64,000 nucleotides of DNA from positions 1-64,000 of the forward strand of contig JAQBVN010000009.1 in assembly GCA_027622975.1 (NCBI GenBank), read 5' to 3'. Both the position numbers and the translations under genes were made by a program. Below the pieces are notes generated by a model that saw only the letters and a list, made by a program, of their open reading frames with translations, did not search any database and was not told where the DNA came from. This DNA comes from Bacteroidota bacterium (GTDB lineage: Bacteria > Bacteroidota > Bacteroidia > Flavobacteriales_D > Sanyastnellaceae). Shown in pieces: positions 28,013-36,408 of the stretch (the first letter of the stretch is position 1; every line of letters starts with the position of its first letter).

Positions 28013-28052
28013 GCCACAAAAGCACGAAGGCCACCACATGGGTAGCCTTCGT
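28013..28052 (-). terminator. Intrinsic terminator/attenuator between tsf and pyrH
   Basis: Read on the minus strand, ACGAAGGCTACC pairs with GGTGGCCTTCGT (12 bp with one wobble, 5-nt loop; bases 28052-28024), followed by GCTTTTG. It ends the rplM-rpsI-rpsB-tsf unit before pyrH, or attenuates read-through. Confidence 0.75.
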
Positions 28053-28076
28053 CACATTTCGTGCAATTCGACTGAA

Positions 28077-28901
28077 TCAGCTCAGCGCAACGCGTGCGAA
28101 ATCCGTGACCTTGCCTCCTCCGTTGGAAGCAACGTATTCACTCACGGTGAGCTTGTTGTCCTTGATGAACGCTTGATTCACCAAGGTGACTTCCTTGAAC
28201 CACTTCTTCAAGCGACCTTCGGCAATCTTCTCGGCCATCTCTGCTGGCTTGCCTTCTTGGATTGCCAACTCCTTGCCAATCTCACGCTCCTTCGAAATCA
28301 AATCCTCAGGAATGGTCGACTCATCCACTGCCACCGGTGCCATGGCAGCCGCTTGCATGGCCACATCACGACCCACATCATGGCTGACTGCGCCAGAGAA
28401 CGCAACGGCTGTGGCCAAACGGTTCCCGGGGTGAATGTAGGCCACCACAGAGTCACCTTTCACCACTTGGAAGTCACCAATTTCGATGCGCTCTCCAATC
28501 TTTCCGACTTCTTCAGTGATTTTTTCAGCCACGCTGATGGACCCTCCTGGGAACGTCTTCGTCAACAAGTCATCCTTGCTCTCTACGCCTTCACTCAAGG
28601 CCAAATCGAGAAGCGCTTGGGCGACACCAATGAACGCTTCGTTTTTGGCCACGAAGTCCGTTTCGCAGTTCAGGCTCAACACGATGCCTTGATTGCCTGC
28701 TGTGTTCACTCCGGAGAGAATGGCTCCCTCCCCCGCTTCGCGGTCGCTGCGGTTTGCGGCCACTTTTTGGCCCTTCTTGCGCAGGATTTCAATGGCGGCT
28801 TCAAAATCGCCGTTGGCCTCGGTCAGGGCCTTCTTGCAATCCATCATGCCCGCGCCGGTGTGTTGGCGGAGCTTGTTGACTTCAGCTGCTGTGATGCTCA
28901 T
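28077..28901 (-). CDS. tsf: Translation elongation factor Ts
   Basis: EF-Ts is the nucleotide exchange factor of EF-Tu. The 274-residue protein begins with the N-terminal UBA-like domain (VNKLRQHTGAGMMDCKKAL), followed by the core signature NCETDFVAKNEAF. C-terminal parts include FIKDNKLTVSEYV. It is 58 bp downstream of rpsB, the near-universal order, and is closed by the terminator at 28013-28052. Confidence 0.98.
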   Translation of the reverse strand: MSITAAEVNKLRQHTGAGMMDCKKALTEANGDFEAAIEILRKKGQKVAANRSDREAGEGAILSGVNTAGNQGIVLSLNCETDFVAKNEAFIGVAQALLDLALSEGVESKDDLLTKTFPGGSISVAEKITEEVGKIGERIEIGDFQVVKGDSVVAYIHPGNRLATAVAFSGAVSHDVGRDVAMQAAAMAPVAVDESTIPEDLISKEREIGKELAIQEGKPAEMAEKIAEGRLKKWFKEVTLVNQAFIKDNKLTVSEYVASNGGGKVTDFARVALS

Positions 28902-28959
28902 GATGTCGGAATTGGTCTTTGGTTTGGTGATTCAATGTGGGGCGAGTCGCTTGAAGGGA

Positions 28960-29760
28960 TCAATCTTCGCTCTCGTTGTCGTCCTCCTCGTTGTCGTCTA
29001 CCTCTGGCGCATCGACTTCAGCTGCCTCTGCCGCGTCTGCTTCGCTGTCTTCAGCAGATACAGATTTGTCGTTCTTACGCTCGTTCAGTCCTTCAGCCAC
29101 AGCACCCACCACGGCATCGAGAATCAAGGCAATGCTTTTTGTGGCATCATCATTGGCTGGGATCACGAAATCCACGTCACGAGGATCGCTGTTGGTGTCC
29201 ACCATCGCGAACACGGGAATGCCCAATTTTTTGGCCTCGGCCAACGCGATGTGTTCTTTGGTCACATCCACAATGAAAAGCGCTGCTGGGATGCGGGTCA
29301 AATCCGAAATGGATCCCAAGTTCTTTTCCAACTTGGCGCGCTGACGGCTGACCTGCAAGCGTTCGCGCTTCGACATGGTTGCCAACGTGCCATCCTTCTC
29401 CATCTTGTCGATGGTGCTCATTTTGCGAACTGCCTTGCGGATGGTGGCAAAGTTGGTCAACATACCACCTGACCAACGCTCAGTCACGTAGGGCATGCCC
29501 ACCGCTTTGACGCGCTCTGCAACCGCTTCCTTCGCCTGCTTCTTGGTGGCAACAAACATGATCTTCTTGCCGCTCTTGGCAATCTGCTTCATGGCTGATG
29601 CTGCCTCGTCGACTTTGATCGCCGTCTTGTGAAGGTCGATGATGTGAATGCCCTTCTTCTCTGTGAAGATGTAAGGGGCCATGTGGGGGTTCCACTTGCG
29701 CTTGAGGTGTCCGTACTGGGCTCCTGCCTCAAGCAGTTGGTCGAAATTGACTCTTGACAT
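28960..29760 (-). CDS. rpsB: 30S ribosomal protein S2
   Basis: S2 joins the 30S subunit late and helps bind S1. The 266-residue protein has the family start (LLEAGAQYGHLKRKWNPHM), KKIMFVATKKQAKEAV, YVTERWSGGMLTNF and PAALFIVDVTKEHIALAEA. The C-terminal 45 residues form an acidic Ala/Glu/Asp-rich tail. A 111-bp spacer with strong potential secondary structure separates it from rpsI (see findings); in E. coli the rpsB-tsf leader is an S2 autoregulation site. Confidence 0.98.
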   Translation of the reverse strand: MSRVNFDQLLEAGAQYGHLKRKWNPHMAPYIFTEKKGIHIIDLHKTAIKVDEAASAMKQIAKSGKKIMFVATKKQAKEAVAERVKAVGMPYVTERWSGGMLTNFATIRKAVRKMSTIDKMEKDGTLATMSKRERLQVSRQRAKLEKNLGSISDLTRIPAALFIVDVTKEHIALAEAKKLGIPVFAMVDTNSDPRDVDFVIPANDDATKSIALILDAVVGAVAEGLNERKNDKSVSAEDSEADAAEAAEVDAPEVDDNEEDDNESED

Positions 29761-29784
29761 GGTGTTTACGTTCCTTGGATTGGC

Positions 29785-29866
29785 AACGGCGGGGTAGCTG
29801 CGAGACAGGTCTGCGCCGTTTGGATTCTAAACAAAATTGAAAACAGAGGGAAGAGAACTCCCGCCG
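29785..29866 (-). promoter_or_regulatory. Structured rpsB leader with alternative stems
   Basis: On the minus strand, CCCGCCGTT (29793-29785) can pair either with AACGGCG (29820-29814) to make a 7-bp stem with a 22-nt loop, or with CGGCGGG (29866-29860), which begins 6 nt after the rpsI stop. The two pairings share bases and exclude each other. A CAATTTTG box (29832-29839) between them could be an internal promoter for rpsB-tsf. Function as an attenuator or S2-binding leader is inferred. Confidence 0.45.
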
Positions 29867-29871
29867 AGCGA

Positions 29872-30258
29872 TTAACGCTTGGAGAACTGTTCCTTCTTAC
29901 GTGCTTTTTTCTGACCGAATTTCTTGCGTTCCACCATCCGTGGGTCACGGGTGGTCAAACCCTCTGCCTTCAGAGCAGGCTTCCACTCGGGGTTGATCTC
30001 AATCAACGCTTTGGACACAGCCAAACGAACTGCCTCCGCCTGGCCAGTGATGCCTCCGCCAAACACGTTGACGTTGACGTCATACTGTCCCTCCGTCTCG
30101 GTCAAAGAAAACGGCTGGTTGATTTTGTACTGCAGTGTACCCGTCGTGAAATAATCGTTGAGGGGACGCTTGTTGATGGTCACCTCGCCCTTTCCGGGCT
30201 TCAGGTAAATGCGGGCGACTGAAGTCTTGCGACGACCCGAAGTGTTGATGACGTCCAT
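29872..30258 (-). CDS. rpsI: 30S ribosomal protein S9
   Basis: S9 is a small-subunit protein whose C-terminal tail reaches the P-site tRNA. The 128-residue protein shows TSGRRKTSVARIYLKPG near the N-terminus, NVFGGGITGQAEAVRLAVSKAL in the middle and the basic tail DPRMVERKKFGQKKARKK ending in SKR. Its ATG overlaps the rplM stop by one base (TAATG), so the two are translationally coupled. Confidence 0.98.
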   Translation of the reverse strand: MDVINTSGRRKTSVARIYLKPGKGEVTINKRPLNDYFTTGTLQYKINQPFSLTETEGQYDVNVNVFGGGITGQAEAVRLAVSKALIEINPEWKPALKAEGLTTRDPRMVERKKFGQKKARKKEQFSKR

Positions 30259-30707
30259 TAGGCGTTCAATTGGTATGGCGTGGGTTGCTGGGCCTCGTGC
30301 TTGTGGTCGGGGCCTACATAAACATGCATGTTGCGGAACAACTCGCTTCCCAAACGATTTTTGGGGAGCATGCCGCGGACCGCATCCTCCACCAAGGCGA
30401 AGGGTTTGCGCTTCAACTGCTCTGCGGCTGTGCGAACACGCTGACCTCCGGGATAGCCGGTGTGACGGATGTACTCTTTGGATTCCATTTTGTTGCCCGT
30501 GAGCACAATCTTCTCCGCATTCACGACCACCACGTAGTCACCACAATCGGCGTGCGGGGTAAAATTGGTCTTGTGCTTGCCGCGCAACAACGTGGCAATT
30601 TGGGTAGAGAGGCGGCCCAAGGTTTGTCCTTCGGCATCCACCAACCACCACTTTTTGTCGGCGTTCTCCTTGTTGATGGAACGCGTTTTGTAGCTCAAAG
30701 TATCCAC
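30258..30707 (-). CDS. rplM: 50S ribosomal protein L13
   Basis: L13 is an early assembly protein of the large subunit. I place the start at the GTG at 30707 (reading VDTLSYKTRSINKENADKKW), because Bacteroidota L13 proteins begin with MDTLSYKT and no ATG is available at that place. The protein is then 149 residues, with WWLVDAEGQTLGRLSTQIA, GDYVVVVNAEKIVLTG, AVRGMLPKNRLG and ELFRNMHVYVGPDHKHEAQQP. It heads the rplM-rpsI-rpsB-tsf operon. Confidence 0.97.
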   Translation of the reverse strand: MDTLSYKTRSINKENADKKWWLVDAEGQTLGRLSTQIATLLRGKHKTNFTPHADCGDYVVVVNAEKIVLTGNKMESKEYIRHTGYPGGQRVRTAAEQLKRKPFALVEDAVRGMLPKNRLGSELFRNMHVYVGPDHKHEAQQPTPYQLNA

Positions 30708-30733
30708 AGCGAACGGGTTGCGTAGTTGAGATT

Positions 30734-30781
30734 CCCCAAATTTTGGGGGTGCGAAGATAGGAAATGATGTGGACAACCCAA
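30734..30781 (-). promoter_or_regulatory. Promoter and initial inverted repeat of the rplM operon
   Basis: Minus-strand TTG (30779-30781), 19-bp spacer, TATCTTCG (30752-30759). Immediately downstream is the inverted repeat CCCCAAA-T-TTTGGGG (30734-30748), which would lie at the 5' end of the mRNA or at the transcription start as an operator-like site. A similar arrangement exists at sufA. Confidence 0.6.
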
Positions 30782-30826
30782 GCGTCTTCGTGGACAAAGT
30801 TTTGTCGTGCTGGCAAGAAGCCCTCT

Positions 30827-31561
30827 TCACGCATCCTCCCCAGAAGAGTCTGAGGGGCGCTTTTTGGGTTTCTTCAAGTCCACATCCAAGGATAGAATCA
30901 GGCGGTGCTCCACCGAGGCGAAGGTTTGTGGGTTGGTTTGCCATTGGTATCCCACGACAAGGTGGCGGCGTTTATCGAGTTTCTTGTCCACGTCCAAACG
31001 CCCGCGCAATGCGCGCATTTCAAGGTCCGGACCGTTGAGGGACCCATGCGTGGATCGCCCCCAAAACCCTTCCGCAGAGGGAACGAGTTTCCAGCCATCG
31101 GGCAGGTCGTGTGTCCATTTGATCCGCGCGCGCCATTTGGCCTCATCCCATGGTCTCATCCAATCCCCGCCCCACTGATGACGGAACCGAATGGATGCAT
31201 CGTCCTTCCCAAACGACACTTTGTATTGCGCCGAGGTGGCCCACCGCCACGATGTCTTCCACCCTCCATCCATAGGAAATGACCACGCCGTCCGCCATTG
31301 CCCCGACACATCCAAGCCATGGACCGCATCCACGGCCCGAGAAACGCCTGCATCGATCAGCCCCTCTTGCACCCTCCATGCATCGGAGCGAAGTTGTCCC
31401 TCCGTGGACCAAGACCAATCGTTCCGGAACTTTTGGGCAACTGAACCCCCCGTCCAAGCTTGGCCAAACGCTTGGTTGGTCACGATCCAGAAGGCAAGCC
31501 ACATGGCAAGCCTGGGCAAGCGCCCACCATTCGCTCCGGCACGAATGCCTGGGGTGTCCAT
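30827..31561 (-). CDS. DUF2490-like outer-membrane beta-barrel protein
   Basis: This 244-residue protein has a signal peptide ending near FGQA at about 34. It is followed by alternating-hydrophobicity strands rich in Trp and Tyr (WSWSTEGQLRSDAWRVQEG, VSGQWRTAWSF, ASIRFRHQWGGDWMRPW, HLVVGYQWQTNPQTFASVEHRLILSLDVDL) and a charged tail. The pattern and the C-terminal 'YQ.......EHRL' block fit DUF2490, a small barrel family of Bacteroidota of unknown role. The ATG overlaps the stop of the preceding lipoprotein gene by one base. Confidence 0.75.
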   Translation of the reverse strand: MDTPGIRAGANGGRLPRLAMWLAFWIVTNQAFGQAWTGGSVAQKFRNDWSWSTEGQLRSDAWRVQEGLIDAGVSRAVDAVHGLDVSGQWRTAWSFPMDGGWKTSWRWATSAQYKVSFGKDDASIRFRHQWGGDWMRPWDEAKWRARIKWTHDLPDGWKLVPSAEGFWGRSTHGSLNGPDLEMRALRGRLDVDKKLDKRRHLVVGYQWQTNPQTFASVEHRLILSLDVDLKKPKKRPSDSSGEDA

Positions 31562-32019
31562 CAGGGACGCTTGTAAATGCGGAGGGTGTCCAAAACCACC
31601 ACCTCGCGAGCACCCTCAACAACCACTTCCCGAATGACAGCCATGTCGCGTGGGGGGTTCACCCCTGTGGTGTCCTCGCTGTACACGTACAAGGTGTAAT
31701 GTCCCGGACGAAGCCACGGAATGACAAAGGCGCCTTCGTGATTGGTTTCGACCTGATCGTCCGGCCCGATGTTGTCTCCATAAATCACAAAGACTTGTTC
31801 GTCAGCCGCCATGTAAGGGGCACCGGCCGTTGCTGGGTTGGTCAACACAGAGCGCGGCTCGATTTCCACATGACCCTGGATGCTCGCCCGACCACCGTCG
31901 CCTGGTACTTGGGTGCAGCCAAGACCAACCAAACAGACGATTCCAATTGAACTTGCCCAACGTATCCAAGGCGAGGCGCTGCTGACCTCCTTGGAGGATT
32001 CCATGGAATTTGACTTCAT
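31561..32019 (-). CDS. Hypothetical lipoprotein with carboxypeptidase-regulatory-like fold
   Basis: A lipoprotein of about 152 residues (start taken at ATG 32019; ATG 32004 is equally possible). The hydrophobic segment WIRWASSIGIVCLVGLGC ends in a lipobox. The mature part has a beta-sandwich pattern, GHVEIEPRSVL, NHEGAFVIPWLRPGHYTLYVYSED, similar to carboxypeptidase regulatory-like domains. It is cotranscribed with the DUF2490-like gene, which overlaps it by one base, so the two may act together at the outer membrane. Function unknown. Confidence 0.7.
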   Translation of the reverse strand: MKSNSMESSKEVSSASPWIRWASSIGIVCLVGLGCTQVPGDGGRASIQGHVEIEPRSVLTNPATAGAPYMAADEQVFVIYGDNIGPDDQVETNHEGAFVIPWLRPGHYTLYVYSEDTTGVNPPRDMAVIREVVVEGAREVVVLDTLRIYKRP

Positions 32020-32061
32020 AGGCCCAAACATACACCCGGTCACGCGCTAACTTGCGGGTCC

Positions 32062-32694
32062 ATGCACGCCTCAGATCAATTTCCCTCTCCCCATGGCTTG
32101 CCCGCAGGAGAAGGGCGACTCGAAGTCATTTGTGGACCGATGTTTTCTGGCAAAACGGAGGAGCTCCTGCGTCGCATTCGACGCGCCCAGATCGCTCGCC
32201 TTCCAGTGGCCTTGTTCAAACCTTCCACAGACACTCGCTACGACCAAGTGCAGGTGGTGAGCCACGACAGGAATGCCATGGACTCTTGGGTGGTGGCCTC
32301 AAGTGCGGATCTCTTGGTCCACATCAATGCGGCTGAAGGACGTGAGCCAGGACGAACTGAGGGCTTTGCCATCGTTGCCGTGGACGAAGCGCAATTTTTT
32401 GACGAAGGACTTCCCGACGTATGCAACACCTTGGCCAACCGAGGTTATCGCGTCATTGTGGCTGGGCTCGATTTGGACTATGAAGGTCGGCCTTTTGGCC
32501 CCATGCCCACCCTGCTCGCCTTGGCAGAAGAAGTGACCAAACTCCATGCCGTGTGCATGGAAACTGGGCGGGCGGCGCATTTCTCACATCGCATTGCTGG
32601 AGGGGACGCCCAGGTGGAGCTCGGTGCTCAAGAACAATACATACCCTTGGCTCGTCATGCATACGTGGCGGCCAAGAAGGTGGATTGCGCATGA
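32062..32694 (+). CDS. tdk: Thymidine kinase
   Basis: Type II thymidine kinase phosphorylates thymidine in the salvage pathway. The 210-residue protein has the P-loop GPMFSGKT at residues 25-32, the VAVDEAQFFD Walker B region and GLDLDYEGRPFGPMPTLLALA. The structural zinc site is mostly gone: AVCMETGRAAHF keeps only the first Cys, and the C-terminal PLCRxCY-type motif is PLARHAY. As far as I recall some flavobacterial enzymes have similar losses. The stop overlaps the murF-alr start (ATGA). Confidence 0.95.
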   Translation: MHASDQFPSPHGLPAGEGRLEVICGPMFSGKTEELLRRIRRAQIARLPVALFKPSTDTRYDQVQVVSHDRNAMDSWVVASSADLLVHINAAEGREPGRTEGFAIVAVDEAQFFDEGLPDVCNTLANRGYRVIVAGLDLDYEGRPFGPMPTLLALAEEVTKLHAVCMETGRAAHFSHRIAGGDAQVELGAQEQYIPLARHAYVAAKKVDCA

Positions 32695-35414
32695 CTGGTC
32701 GGGGTTGGTCCACGGAACGTTGGCGGGCTTGGTGCACTGCCTATGCTGCGGAACACCCTTCTTGCGCATTTCAACAAGCCGTGACTGGCCCAGGGCATGG
32801 GGGTCTGTCGATCGAAGAACGATCCAACCCTGCGCTTGGGACCGCCCCAACGGAAGGCCAAGCACCCCTGTGGAGGCTCAGTACCGACACGCGCACCCTA
32901 CACCACCCCGGTTCCACAGTTTTTTTTGCCCTGCGCGGTCCTTGGCACGATGGGCACGACTACGTGGCGCAAGCTCGGCGACAAGGAGTCACGAAGTTTG
33001 TCCTATCCGACAGGAAGGTGGCTCCGCACGTGGCTGGGTGCGATGTGTTGTGGGCACCTCAGGGCCTCGAGGTCATGCAAGCCATGGCACGCACCCAAAG
33101 GGCGTCTTTTGAAGGTTTGGTCTTTGCCATCACCGGGAGCAATGGCAAAACAACCGTCAAGGAGTGGATTGCTGCCCTCTTGCCCGAAGATTGTGCTGTC
33201 CACCGAAGCCCCTTGAGTCACAACAGCCAACTCGGCGTGCCGCTAAGTGTTTGGACCTTGGACGCGCACCACGATGTGAGCCTCATCGAAGCGGGGATCA
33301 GCATGCCCGGTGAAATGGAGAGGTTGGCACATTGCATTCATCCAACGGATGGGGTGATGACACACTTGGGAGATGCCCACCTTGGGAACTTCCAAAACCG
33401 CGCGCAACACGCATGTGAAAAGGTGAAGCTGTTTGTGGGGTGCAAGCGTGTCTTCCTGCCCGCGGACGTCTTGCGCCAATTGCATGAACTTGGTGCCACC
33501 CAAGATCTTCTTCAAGCTTGTCTTGCCCAAGGGGTGAAACCTCCAGTGTGGGTTACGTGGCACCATGTGGATGAGGAAAGCCCACGGACAGTAGACGGGA
33601 TGGAGGTTTGCCCGGCTTTGTTGGTGTCCCCGTGTGATGGAAAGGCGGGAGGGTCAAACCCATGGAAATGGACCTTGGAAAGTAAGGTGGGGGGAGATGA
33701 TGACTCAGGGGGCTGGAACGTTCCAGCGGTTCTTCCGTTCGGCGATGTGGCTTCCGTTCGGAATGCGTGGACGGCCGCGTTGGTGGCCCTGCATTGCGGA
33801 GTGACGCCGGAAGCCTTGTCGGAACGACTCGGCGCCTTGCATCGGCTGGACCGACGATTGTCGTCTTTGGCTCGCCCCGAAGGTGGGTGCGTGATTCTCG
33901 ACGATCGCACCCACGACTTCGGGGCACTTGAAGTGGCTTTGGACGCCCTGGACAAACTCCCTCAGGACCTCCCCAAAATGGCCATCCTCGGTGACGTCCC
34001 TCAATCTGGTTTGGATCCAGAAGAGCGGGCCTATCGATTGGCCATGACCCTCGCCAACTCATCGGTTTCACGCGTGTGGTTGTGGGTGCCCGCATGGGGA
34101 GAGAAAGTCCAACGTCAATGGCAAGACACCCTGTCCCTCGAAGGCCGGGCTGTCCTCACCACATTCGTGTCGACCCTCGAAGGCCTCTCCAAGGAATTGG
34201 CCAACCTGGAGGCCGCCTATGTGCTCATCAAGGGAAGTTCTCACGTTCGTTGGCAACCCGTGGTCAACGCCTTGGTGCCTCCGCGTCATGTCACCACGCT
34301 GACCTTGGACGCCACAGCGCTTGTCGACAATTTGCGGGCCCTCAAAGCCAGGGTGAACGCCCAAACCGTCATTGCCGTCCTCAAGGGCCTGGCTTATGGC
34401 ACGGACCCCTTAACCTTGGGACGTTTGTTGCAAGCCCAAGGCGTGGATTGGTTGGCGGTGGCCTACGCTGAGGAGGGTGTCACCCTGAGGAAAGGCGGCA
34501 TCACTTCTCGGATCTTGGTGCTGAACCCCGACCCCTCTACGTTTGACACGCTTTGGGCCCACCAGCTCGAACCTGAGGTCGTCTCCTTGACACACCTCCA
34601 CCAAGTGCATGACTGGGCTTTGCGTCGGGGCATTCACGCATGGCCCGTGCACGTGAAACTCGACACGGGAATGCATCGTTTGGGTTTGTCAAGAGCGGAC
34701 GACTTGGCCGCTGCTCAGCTTCTCGGTCAAGGATCCCTGGCCCTAGCAAGTGTCATGTCCCATCTCGCGGCGGCAGATGACCCCTCCTTGGATGACAAAA
34801 CGCGACGGCAATTGGTCGAATTCGGAGGAAGGGTGTCGGCGCATTACCCGGGTGTCCCAGCCCACATCCTGAATTCGGCGGGCGTTGCCCGAATCGAGAC
34901 CATCTTGGCCCCTGCCCTTGAACAAAGCTCCTCCACTCTTGGGGTCCCCTCCTATCCTGGGTTGAACGCCATTCGTGTGGGATTGGGCATGTATGGGCTC
35001 GGGTGTGCCTCCGCGCATCTCGACCTTTGCCCTGTTCTGACCCTTCAAACGGTCGTTGCCAAGCTCGTGCACCTCCAAGCCGGGGAGGGAGCAGGCTATG
35101 GATGGACAGACGCAGCAAGTCACGACAGGACCTTGGCCGTCCTGTCCGTTGGGTACGCTGATGGGTACCCTCGAAACCTTGGGCAGGGGCGCGCCAACGT
35201 CATGTGGAACGGCCAACTCCTGCCCACCGTGGGGCGCGTTTGCATGGACATGATGACGGTCGACGCCACAGGACACGACGTCCACGAAGGAGATTCCGTG
35301 ACTTTGTGGGGAGAGGCCCCCAACCTCGACGCGTTGGCCGAAGCGTCCGGCACCATTTCCTATGAGCTTCTGACCCGATTGGGGCCACGCGTCCAACGCG
35401 TCATCCAACGTTGA
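32691..35414 (+). CDS. murF-alr: Bifunctional MurF D-Ala-D-Ala ligase / alanine racemase
   Basis: This 907-residue fusion supplies and attaches D-alanine for peptidoglycan. The N-terminal MurF half (about 1-525) joins D-Ala-D-Ala to UDP-MurNAc-tripeptide and has the ATP loop TGSNGKTT at 148-155 and DGVMTHLGDAHLGNF. The C-terminal Alr half (about 533-907) interconverts L- and D-Ala, with PLP lysine Lys565 (AVLKGLAYG), VHVKLDTGMHRLGL and the catalytic Tyr region GEGAGYGWTDAA. The fusion is a known Bacteroidota trait. The MurF C-terminal-domain motif usually like DSYNANP reads DDRTHDFGALEVAL here, a clear divergence. ATG 32691 overlaps the tdk stop. Confidence 0.95.
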   Translation: MTGRGWSTERWRAWCTAYAAEHPSCAFQQAVTGPGHGGLSIEERSNPALGTAPTEGQAPLWRLSTDTRTLHHPGSTVFFALRGPWHDGHDYVAQARRQGVTKFVLSDRKVAPHVAGCDVLWAPQGLEVMQAMARTQRASFEGLVFAITGSNGKTTVKEWIAALLPEDCAVHRSPLSHNSQLGVPLSVWTLDAHHDVSLIEAGISMPGEMERLAHCIHPTDGVMTHLGDAHLGNFQNRAQHACEKVKLFVGCKRVFLPADVLRQLHELGATQDLLQACLAQGVKPPVWVTWHHVDEESPRTVDGMEVCPALLVSPCDGKAGGSNPWKWTLESKVGGDDDSGGWNVPAVLPFGDVASVRNAWTAALVALHCGVTPEALSERLGALHRLDRRLSSLARPEGGCVILDDRTHDFGALEVALDALDKLPQDLPKMAILGDVPQSGLDPEERAYRLAMTLANSSVSRVWLWVPAWGEKVQRQWQDTLSLEGRAVLTTFVSTLEGLSKELANLEAAYVLIKGSSHVRWQPVVNALVPPRHVTTLTLDATALVDNLRALKARVNAQTVIAVLKGLAYGTDPLTLGRLLQAQGVDWLAVAYAEEGVTLRKGGITSRILVLNPDPSTFDTLWAHQLEPEVVSLTHLHQVHDWALRRGIHAWPVHVKLDTGMHRLGLSRADDLAAAQLLGQGSLALASVMSHLAAADDPSLDDKTRRQLVEFGGRVSAHYPGVPAHILNSAGVARIETILAPALEQSSSTLGVPSYPGLNAIRVGLGMYGLGCASAHLDLCPVLTLQTVVAKLVHLQAGEGAGYGWTDAASHDRTLAVLSVGYADGYPRNLGQGRANVMWNGQLLPTVGRVCMDMMTVDATGHDVHEGDSVTLWGEAPNLDALAEASGTISYELLTRLGPRVQRVIQR

Positions 35415-35421
35415 TTCGGGC

Positions 35422-35441
35422 GCCCAAGCCAAGGTTTGGGC
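35422..35441. terminator. Hairpin after murF-alr
   Basis: GCCCAA and TTGGGC flank a short GC-containing centre 8 bp after the murF-alr stop. There is no T tract, so this is a weak terminator candidate. Confidence 0.3.
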
Positions 35442-35527
35442 TGGATTGAACAGATGTTAAAAGCGTTCCGCGGCTTCAACCCTGACCAAGGCGTCCCGTC
35501 ATCTGCCTGAAACCAATTCAACATTTC

Positions 35528-36364
35528 ATGAAACATCTACCTTTCATCCTTGTGGTTTCCGGATTGGCCTTGGGATTTGCTTCCTGCCAAAAACATTCGG
35601 ACAACACCCTTGAAACCCGTGCCCTCGCGGCCGATGATAGCATGGTCGATTTCGCAGATCGATCCATTGAAGGTCCGGCCGACGCCCTGACCATGCGAAG
35701 CAGCCAATTCGGTCCATGCGGCCAAGGCTCCAGTCCCTTTTTGCCAGAGTGCGTCACAATCACCGACTCAGGTGAGGGGGTGTATCCTCGAACGCTCACC
35801 TTGGATTTTGGGGACGGGTGCACCGGACCCGGCGGTTGGAACCGTTCGGGGGTGATCGACGTGGTGGTCACGGGTGACTTGCGCGAGGTCATTGGCGCAA
35901 GCCGAACGATTACCTTCACGGAATACAGCGCAGGTCCCATCACCATGTCTGGAACACGAACCCTGACATTCCTCGGAGACAATGCCGATGGTCAACCCAC
36001 CTACGCTCAACATCACGATTTCACCATCGAACGCAACGGTCACACCATGCATCGGATGTACGACGGAACCCTTGCTTGGTTGGAAGGGTTCGACACTGAA
36101 GATTGCGATGACAATGTGGTGCAGAGAGATGGCCTTGCCACGCACACAACCAACAACGCGTGGGGAACGACCACACGCATGATCGAAGCTGTGGTGCACG
36201 ACAGACCATGCGGATATCCCGTGTCAGGAACCATCACGGTGGACCGTCCCGTGCACGACGTGGTGATCGACTTTGGCGATGGAACCTGCGACAACTTCGC
36301 CACCGTGACAAGAAATGGAAACACGGTCATCATCGACCTTGACACCCACGAGGTCGTGGGTTGA
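35528..36364 (+). CDS. Hypothetical lipoprotein
   Basis: A 278-residue protein with a lipoprotein signal peptide: hydrophobic residues 5-18 and lipobox GFASC with Cys20. The mature part has two similar stretches, LTLDFGDGCTGPGGWNRSGVIDVVVTG in the middle and a shorter GTITVDRPVHDVVIDFGDGTC near the end, suggesting a duplicated beta-domain. I do not recognise an established family. It stands alone on the plus strand and is closed by the strong terminator at 36409-36433. Confidence 0.78.
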   Translation: MKHLPFILVVSGLALGFASCQKHSDNTLETRALAADDSMVDFADRSIEGPADALTMRSSQFGPCGQGSSPFLPECVTITDSGEGVYPRTLTLDFGDGCTGPGGWNRSGVIDVVVTGDLREVIGASRTITFTEYSAGPITMSGTRTLTFLGDNADGQPTYAQHHDFTIERNGHTMHRMYDGTLAWLEGFDTEDCDDNVVQRDGLATHTTNNAWGTTTRMIEAVVHDRPCGYPVSGTITVDRPVHDVVIDFGDGTCDNFATVTRNGNTVIIDLDTHEVVG

Positions 36365-36408
36365 GGTGGTTGAATCCCCTGACGGGGTTCATGAACAATC
36401 CATCAAAC

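Noticed and set aside
30708-30944. N-terminal extension of L13
   Set aside because: It would run through the promoter and into the DUF2490-like gene; Bacteroidota L13 begins at the DTLSYKT sequence.
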